Shown: one piece after another, positions 56,657 to 64,000 of the stretch
Numbering within the stretch: the stretch's first letter is position 1
Layout: every line of letters begins with the position of its first letter
DNA from: Scedosporium boydii
Taxonomy: Eukaryota; Ascomycota; Sordariomycetes; Microascales; Microascaceae
DNA: 64,000 nucleotides
NCBI GenBank assembly: GCA_002221725.1
Contig: NJFT01000082.1
Coordinates: 1-64,000 of the forward strand
Direction: 5' to 3'
Program-made: the position numbers and the translations under genes
The notes under the pieces: generated by a model
Seen by the model: the letters and a program-made list of their open reading frames with translations, nothing else
Told to the model about the DNA's origin: nothing
Databases searched by the model: none

Positions 56657-59600
56657 ATGGGATTCGCGGCCGACGCCATTTGGCAGCAACAATGGGTATA
56701 TCCCAATCTACAGCTTGGCTTCTCCAGCGCAACAGGATCGGACGGTTTCCGAGCAGGGTCAGCTCCACTCTCCACCCCTTCCACAGCGACCGAATCCTCG
56801 TCCTCTTCGCACACGACAGGCACATCCAGGCCCCGGACCCCTGACAACGGTCATAAGAGCAACGGGGAGGACCCTGTGCTTGTAGATCCTGCTGTCATCG
56901 GTAATAACGCTAGAGGCGTCGAGAACACGAGCGAAAACAAAACCGACGTCCCTCCCGCGTTGCCCCCAGTTTATCGGCTTTCTGTTTGGCCCAGCTTTGA
57001 ACAGCACGGAATTATCCTAGCGGTGGACGACGAGGACGACCGGCGTAGCAGCAGCAACAACAACAACAAGAACAACAACGACAACGACCACGACCACGAC
57101 ATCAACGAATTTGATACTGTAGCTTTGGATAAGCTCAGCGAAATCGAAGTTGCTATAGCTCTCAGTGATCAGCTCGACAGCTTCCTCTCCGCAGAAAGTA
57201 GCAGTGCTGGACATCTGTCTGACAGTACGACGTCTTCCTCCAACACATCCGAGTCTAGCGAAGTGTGGAGCCCGACCAATCTTCCGCTCACTGCAGGATC
57301 GGTGACGGCGACACCTCCGGACCGCACGCAGGAAACGCAGGAAACCGAGACTACGAAAACTAGCAACATGGCAGGCCCGGCGTACATGGCCGTCTCGACT
57401 CGTCCGTTGACGGCGCAAGAGTACCAGCGGTACCGGTCCCAGCGGCTCGGCGGAGACAGAGACAGCAAGAACTTCTCCCCCACGACAACAACCACCTTGG
57501 AGGGAAGATGCGTCAGCGACGGCACATATCAAAGGGTTTCGCCTGTCCAGTCAGAAAACCGAGCCGTATCTGCGGGTGTGGTAGCCAATAGCCCCGTGCA
57601 ATCGATGATGGCTCGGACGACGAAGCCAAAGGACAAGAAGGGCCACCGAAACGCGTCAATCTCTTCACCAGGCATGACGACGAAAGAAGAGTTTGAATCT
57701 CTGCCTCCTGCGATCCAGAGAAAGGTGAGCACTCACATATTCCCCCATGTCTATGAGTTTCCTCCTCTTCTTCCCCTAAACACCCCTCTTCCACCTTCTC
57801 GTGAACACATTTCATTCTCTATCACTCGAGCTGCGGCGGTTTTGTTTTTTATTCTTATTCTTATTTCTATTTTTTTTCCCTCCTCCTTTTTTGGTTGGGG
57901 CTGGCGAATATCGTTGTTCGGCGCATTTGGGTCTTACATCTTGCCCTGATGAAACAGACCGCCCATTGAGCGATGGGTCTGCAAGTGAGCAGAGGCCAAC
58001 AACGAATGATGATTCGATCAGCCCTGGCAGAACGTGGCATAAAGGGGCGCGCAAGGGGTGCAGCATTGCAACCTTCGTCCTTCGCAGTTGGAAATCGAGG
58101 GTTTGTCGAATCGCAGCCTACCGGCTCGATGTTACGGGCTTATAAGTGGCAGTGTGGCGGCATGCAGCATTACCCAAATTTGCATTGACGAAGCCACAGT
58201 GACGAGAGTTCGGAACCAGATCGGTTCCCTTTTCCCTTCCTACTCTCAGAGCTGTCATTTGACCTCGATCCGTGCTCTGTTCTCTTCACGATCCCTCAGA
58301 CCTACGAAGTCCGCTAGGGCTGAGGAAGAATCAATGCGAACAAATAGTATGCGCGAATCATCCATCCACAATTTTATGCCCTTTTTTGTTACTATTTTTC
58401 GTCCCTCTTCCTTTTCTCATTTTCATTTCCCTCTTTTTAGGCGTGTGGCGAGTCTCTGTCCAAATTAGGTCAAGTTAAGGAACTTGATCAATGGACTATT
58501 GGGGTCTCGCAGTGTAAACGCCGAATTCTCCAATTGGAGATTCTCGTGGGGCCAAGCGGGTGATGAGATATGGGATCAATCACAATTGATCAATTTTCTA
58601 GCCCCTGGTGCACCCAATGAGTCCTGCCGATAGGTCAATCCATTCAGAGGATCATTGGAAGTCCATGATGCTCTTTGGGCTTTTGTGTGCGTCAATCAAT
58701 CACCAGTTGATTCGATCATTATTTGCTCAATTTCCACTCGCAAGGACCGAGAGAAGCAAGAAAGCTCTGAGAGGCGCCAAAATAGCCCCGAATACCGGCA
58801 GTAGAGCACCTTGACGTTTGAAGCTTTTGTGGGGCAGCCTTGACTCAATCTGGATACGCGCAGAGAGCACAGCACATGGAAGTGATGAAAACGGCGGTTG
58901 AGCATCAGTGTGTGTGTGGTGTGTGTCTGTGTGGGAGACTTGGAGTCGGAGTCAAGTGGACCGGAGGCGAGGTGCCATCCCAGAATACCGGCTCACGACG
59001 CGCCATCGCCACTACCACCTGCCACCCATGGCGATATTGCTGATATTATGATTATGGTCAGCGCCTGGCCAGGCTTCACCCTATTGATCCTCTGTCGCGC
59101 ATGGCGAGTCCCTGACTGGCTGCCGGACTTGCCTGGTCAATGTTGTCATGTTGTCTTGCCGCCGTCCTTGCTTCCTTGCCCCTTTTGCATCCCCGAATCA
59201 CAATCACAATCCCCCCCTGTGCTGTTGCGCCTCATCCACTGGCAGCAAGACCCCTGGTCAAATTATCCTCGACCCAGACCCTTGATGCATCCAATTAGTC
59301 GACCCTTGTCCTTGGATACCGTCTTTGGATTGGGTCGTTGGCACCATGGATGATCATTGCCGTGAACGACGAGAGACGAGAACCAGCGTGGGTCGGTGTC
59401 GCCACTACGCACGCTGGCTTCCCTTCTTGGGTTGACAATTCATTTGATCGTCCTTGCTTTCGGTTCACTTTCTACGGAAGTCTTGGAGGGTTGGAGCATT
59501 GGAGCATTACCCCGTCGCTTCCTCGGCACAAATCATTGCTTTTCTGGGCGCCACCTCCGGACCGGACAGTCTTGGGTGGTGACTGAGTCTGAGTCTGGTT

Positions 59601-62600
59601 GGGGTGCGGTAGCACGACGCAACATTGAACGCACGCATTGATCAATTGGATCGTTGATGTGTGAGAGACACTCTATCATGCAGGTCCCAAGCGGCTGCTT
59701 CTGGACGTCTTTTTTTTTTCTCGTTTTCTTTTTTCCCTTTTCCCTCTTTTCCCGCGTTCCCCCACTTTAACCCACCTCTTTTCTCTTTGCCCTCATGTCG
59801 GTTTTCTGGATTCTACCGAATGCAAAGGTGTAAATGTGCCAAGGCGCCCCCTCTTTCCATCCTTCCCATCCTTCCTTCTATCGGCTGGCGATGCAGCTGC
59901 TCACGTATATGACCATTCTTGCCTCGTACTTGGTGTATCTAGAGATGTACTTTGTACGTGAGGAATCATCAGAATCGATGAGTATCAGGTCAAATGAACC
60001 AATGCTTGGTTATTTGATCCATTGATGACGATGCTTTTCTTACCACTCGCTCCACTCTGCACTACGGAGTATGTTATTAAACTACAATACGACAGTCAAA
60101 GTCGTATAATCAAAATCACCCACGCACCCCTGCAACTCCGTCTTGTTACCCCGACCGACGCTACTTGTAGTCTGGACAAGTACTCACTCACCTGCTTGGT
60201 ACATTACTTCGGACACGACTTCGCCCATTGGGGATGCCCTGGCCTGGTCTGGTCATAATACAAGGCATATACACTACCAGAGGCTATCGCATATGCAGTG
60301 TAGCGGGGAGTGTCAGTGCCCTCTCCAGATTCTAGTGTACGCATTTGATACACTACAAGCGTAGTGCCAGCGACCGCAATGGCATTTATTCGCCATTCGC
60401 AGCACTAGCATCCAGCGTCATGGGCACCTGCAGTGTCTGCTGCACTCGGTCCAATTTGTCCATTGTACGTACCAACCAGGACCCGGGACCCCTTTTTTTT
60501 CTTACTTTCTGTACCTGAAGACGTTGTATCACCCCCCCTGCTAGACCTCGACCTCGTGCTGTATCGTGATGGGCGAGAGGCTAAGGAGCAACTCTTCGGG
60601 TCTTGTATCGTGCCTGTCCGATGCTGCATGCAGATGCAAGTTGCGGTGCAGAGGACAAAGTACACTACTTTCTTACACTACGAAGTCCGTATACACCGGG
60701 GAGTCTCAATTCCCAATCCTCCGCGCTTGATACCCTCAAAACTCCGGGATCGTCCTGTTATCAGGAAGACCGAGCGTTTTATTTTCCCTTTTCTACCCCT
60801 CGTCTGTCTTTCGTTTTGCAGCTTCCTCTTTTTCTTCCTACAGGGACGTGCGAGGTTGTTGTCGGGCTAGTCTTGCAAAGAAGTCTTTCGACATTTTGTC
60901 TCGACTCTGACGCTTGTTTCTGCTGGGCTGTTTTCTACCTACGAAGCATTGTCTGTCGGATTGTTTGATCGCTTCTACTCACCCTGCACCAAACTACAAC
61001 GTGCTCATCCGCTTCCTTCGATTTGATGCATACATTGTCCACCGCCCCCCCGACGAAATCCCTCTTTCCCTCTTTCTACCAACAATCCTTCCTTTTCATG
61101 TCACTGTTTCTGTGAATAAGGAACACCCAGAAAGAATAAGAAAAAAAGGAAAGGGGGGAATAAAAAAAAAAGGAAGAATCACACTTTGCTCACTCTTTCA
61201 TTTCGCCTAAACAGTACTTCTCCACCCTCGAACGCCTCCGACTTACACAACATCCCAACATTACTCTCGACTCTTCACAAGCGACCAACAACTTTTACGA
61301 CTTTTCCTCTGCTCCCCTCCGACTTCGAAGAGCCCGCCGTGCCCGAGGAGGATCCGACTTTACCACTACACTCCCGCCACTTGCACCTACACCTCGATTC
61401 CGCACGTTGTCAGTCGATACGACCTCGCAGCATCGTTCGAGCGAGTCACAAACTGCCTTTTTGGCAGACAAGGCCAAGACAGCAGATAGGAAGCTCCTGA
61501 GTGTCATTCCAGACACCGTCGATGCTGCCAGCTTAAAGACCGAGACACCGAGTGCACCGGTGGCCACCACGGCTCACACTCAGGAACGGGACAACATCGA
61601 ACACAACGACCTGAATAGCCCCGGCAGCCCAGAGCCTCCGTCCGCACGAATTCATCCCCATATCGAGGCAAGACTGCCACCAGCCGACATGATGGCCGGT
61701 CACTCCGGTATGGTGCCGGACTCGTTTTACGAGAGCTTCCGATGCCTCGAGGAGACTAGCAACCTCGATCTCCAACTAAGGCTAGACAATTACCCTACAA
61801 GCAATACCCGTCCCAATTCACCACCCCAGAAACAGAGGAATCCATCCTTCCGCAGGCACCTTTCCATCTCCAAAGTTCATCTTGGACTCTCGTCCCAACC
61901 CTCCTCCAGCCGGCCTGGTACGAAGGACACTTCAGCCACATCTACCACATCACCTCCTCCGTCAATAGCCAGCTTCGGCATGCCCATGAGTCCAACTCAC
62001 GGACGGCGGAGATCTAGGGCATTGTCTCTGCGCTCGCCAGGACCCAGCATCGCCGAGAACGTGTCCGGTCCGGTCCCCGTCCCCGTCCCCGTCCCCTCCA
62101 GTATAGATTCAACCGCCGCCGCTCATTACCAAGACCCCGAGGCGCGGCTAAAGCTCCGAGTGTACCTCGCAAGCCCCCAGAAATTCGACGAGGCTGTGGA
62201 ATTCGGATTTCCCTCGACGGAGTTGCGACCGGGCCGACGAGCCCCCGAAGTACGCCCTCTGAGGAAACAGCAGTCATGCTTTGTGCTCTCCGACGATACC
62301 GACAAGGTTCATACATTCCTATCCGACGACAGGTCATCGGTCTACAGCGACGATGTGTCCATGCCCGAGCCTGATTCTCCCAAAACTCCGGAGCCCGTCG
62401 AGAAGCCCCCGGCTACACGATCCTACAGAGCTGCATCGGACGCCGGCCTGGTGGCCAAGATGGCCGGCGATTATAACCAGGCAGCGGCATCCGCCAGGGA
62501 GATGACGCTGCGGATGACCCTTACAAGACCGGACCTCCGGGCGGGAGAGGACCAAATCTATGGATGGCAACAAAAGCATGTGACGTCGGGTGGTCGCAAG

Positions 62601-62765
62601 TCTCAGTCGTCTGCGCTTCGAGAGGAATTGTCTCCGACGGTTGTTTACATTAGGGAGGGCAATTCCAAAGACAGCATTGAGAGGCAATTTGCTGCTTTCG
62701 ACCAGTGGGCTCCGCCCGAGCGCGGAGTTGTGAAGAGATTCTGGAACCGAGTCAGGCGGCAGTAA
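56657..62765 (+). CDS. S/P-rich conserved fungal protein split by a very long intron
   Basis: Predicted 872 aa from two exons, 56657-57724 and 61215-62765. The junction AAG|GTGAGC ... ACAG|TAC is in phase and restores a continuous block around residues 345-370 (KEEFESLPPAIQRK joined to YFSTLERLRLTQ). This reads like one conserved segment, and I recall similar wording in fungal orthologues. Support for the join: the second exon's frame is open from its first base but has no ATG for about 160 codons. Upstream, residues 1-30 (AADAIWQQQWVYPNLQLGF) look conserved. The middle is Ser/Thr/Asn/Asp-rich. Downstream, ARLKLRVYLASPQKFDEAVEFGFP and the C-terminal SIERQFAAFDQWAPPE with a basic end look conserved. 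A (GTCCCC)4 run at 62073-62096 encodes Pro-Val repeats. No catalytic motif or membrane helix; function unknown. The intron would be 3,490 nt, so an alternative is two genes or an unseen nearer 5' exon. Confidence 0.65.
57725..61214 (+). other. Apparent 3,490-nt intron
   Basis: Donor GTGAGC at 57725, acceptor TAAACAG ending at 61214. No recognisable protein, transposase or reverse transcriptase is encoded on either strand. Contains TTGATCAATTG-like words near 58585 and 59640, TACGAAGT-type words near 58307, 60682 and 60947, and T- and CT-rich runs at 57840-57900, 59710-59780 and 60770-60840. The CT-rich right end looks like promoter or leader DNA, so a second promoter inside the intron is possible. 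Confidence 0.55.
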
Positions 62766-64000
62766 AACGGTATCATTCGACTGGCACACTCACACACCCT
62801 CTTCATATTACCGCCACATCTTGCGGATCTTGCCTGGTTTGATCATGGATCTGCTCGGATTTCTCTTCCGCCACCCCGCACGCCTCTACATAGGGCGTCG
62901 TTTTTTATGACATGACATATTGAACTCTTACGATACATCCTCTTGATTTACACAGTATATACGCTGGAACTGCCCCCTCGGGCCGATAACGATTGTGGCT
63001 TTCTGCTATTTCGCTCTCAAGTCTGTCTACACCTTTTTCTCGTCATCTTTCTCTTTCAACTCTTTTCATTTGTTTCGAGCCATCTGTCGGGGGTTTAGGC
63101 CTTTCAATTTCCTTTTCTTCTTCTGTCGGAGGTATATACCCATTGGAAACATGCTTGCTTGTACTATAACTATCTAATGATTGCGTGTTTATTTCGCTTC
63201 CATTGTCTTTGAGAGTTGTTCTGCATGCAGACTCTCGATTGGATGGTTTGAAGCCAGGCCGGAATCCTCCTCTCCTCCCCACACCCACGAAAACAAACAT
63301 TTGTTCTTTAAGCGAGTCAGCAGAGCCAGAATTGCTTGCTTCTTTTCCTTTTTTACTTCTATGTTTTTCTTGTTCTCCTTGTTCACAGTGTCCTGGGGAA
63401 GATGGGAAGATTCAGAGTTAAAAGAGCTCTTGACTGTCAAAAGAGCAACTCTCATTGGGTGGAGTTTGTGGGACCTTCAGATTCATTCTGTCTCAATTTG
63501 ATCGATATATTCAATATATACACACATTAACTTATACCACTCTTTTTTTTTTGAAACAGTTTTTGACATGTTTATAACTTCGCTACCTGGCTTATTCTCC
63601 GACTCATCGGTTCTTTCGGACTCAAGGACTCGGATTCCAGAGCTGACATCGGCTCTTGAGACGTGTGGTGTCATTGCAGCTTTGACAGCCTTTGACAGGT
63701 CTCCCCCTCCCTTTGGCCCGGGCTAGAGGGCACGGTGTATATACACAAATAGGGCCGTCCCTCGAGATGGATCTGCGGAAGGCGAGTCATGTCTCGTTCC
63801 TGTGCCCGGACTGCGCGGTGCCAGAGACGGCACGCGAGGGGTCATCTCCGAGGTAGGTACGCGAGGACTCACGCGGCGCAGGCAGCATCTGCCTCTCTAT
63901 GACCACCCGAGTACGAGACATGCTTCTACATGTAGTTGTCGTATGTTGTTACACTTTCACGGCATCAAGGGTTGGGAGGGGAAAAGAAGGTTACCAGCAT
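62766..64000. other. 3' flank and window end
   Basis: Begins with the 3' untranslated region of the preceding gene. AT- and T-rich to about 63.6 kb, then more GC-rich. No recognisable gene reaches the window edge. Confidence 0.5.

Noticed and set aside
1..64000. A CRISPR array, ribosomal RNA gene, telomere repeats or intact transposon
   Set aside because: None of the diagnostic patterns (regularly spaced direct repeats, rRNA core motifs, TTAGGG arrays, transposase or reverse-transcriptase motifs, long terminal repeats) was seen.

Overview
The window reads as nuclear DNA of a filamentous ascomycete (Pezizomycotina, possibly Eurotiales). Genes are intron-poor to moderately interrupted. Introns are mostly 55-120 nt with GT..AG ends and CTAAC-like branch sites, there are no operons, and several proteins are typically fungal (RAX2, S/P-rich low-complexity proteins). 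Eleven protein-coding loci can be supported, and a few weaker candidates are marked as such. No tRNA, rRNA, CRISPR array, intact transposon or telomeric array was recognised. Coding density is low: most of the 64 kb is intergenic.

Layout. 1-13.0 kb: gene-free by eye, carrying dispersed TACGAAGTA / TACGGAGTA words. 13.1-16.9 kb (-): RAX2-like cell-polarity membrane protein. 17-22.3 kb: no supported gene. 22.3-23.5 kb (-): ARPC2 (p34) of the Arp2/3 complex, five exons, one intron using a GC donor. 24.3-27.1 kb (-): 889-aa S/P-rich protein with a short coiled coil. 27.1-31.3 kb: mainly non-coding, with a possible decayed minus-strand gene at 30.2-31.2 kb. 31.5-32.8 kb (+): mitochondrially targeted conserved fungal protein. 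33.7-34.2 kb (+): LSm8, three short exons. 34.5-36.0 kb (-): nucleoside hydrolase. 37.7-39.0 kb (+): N-terminally anchored charged protein. 40.1-40.7 kb (-): small conserved coiled-coil protein. 41.3-43.2 kb (+): mitochondrial rhomboid protease. 43.8-44.3 kb (-): tentative small gene. 45.9-48.0 kb (-): monocarboxylate-type MFS transporter. 49.5-51.4 kb (+): lysine 2,3-aminomutase, divergent from the transporter. 51.4-56.7 kb: gene-free. 56.7-62.8 kb (+): an 872-aa S/P-rich protein split by an apparent 3,490-nt intron.

Functional themes. Several genes are housekeeping or cell-biological: polarity (RAX2), actin nucleation (ARPC2), U6 snRNP (LSm8), nucleoside salvage, and mitochondrial membrane proteolysis (rhomboid). 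The most unusual item is the divergent pair of a radical-SAM lysine 2,3-aminomutase and a monocarboxylate-type transporter, which could form a small beta-lysine module. The second is the very long intron. Exon junctions were placed by reading splice motifs and checking that phases add up. They are predictions from sequence, not RNA evidence.
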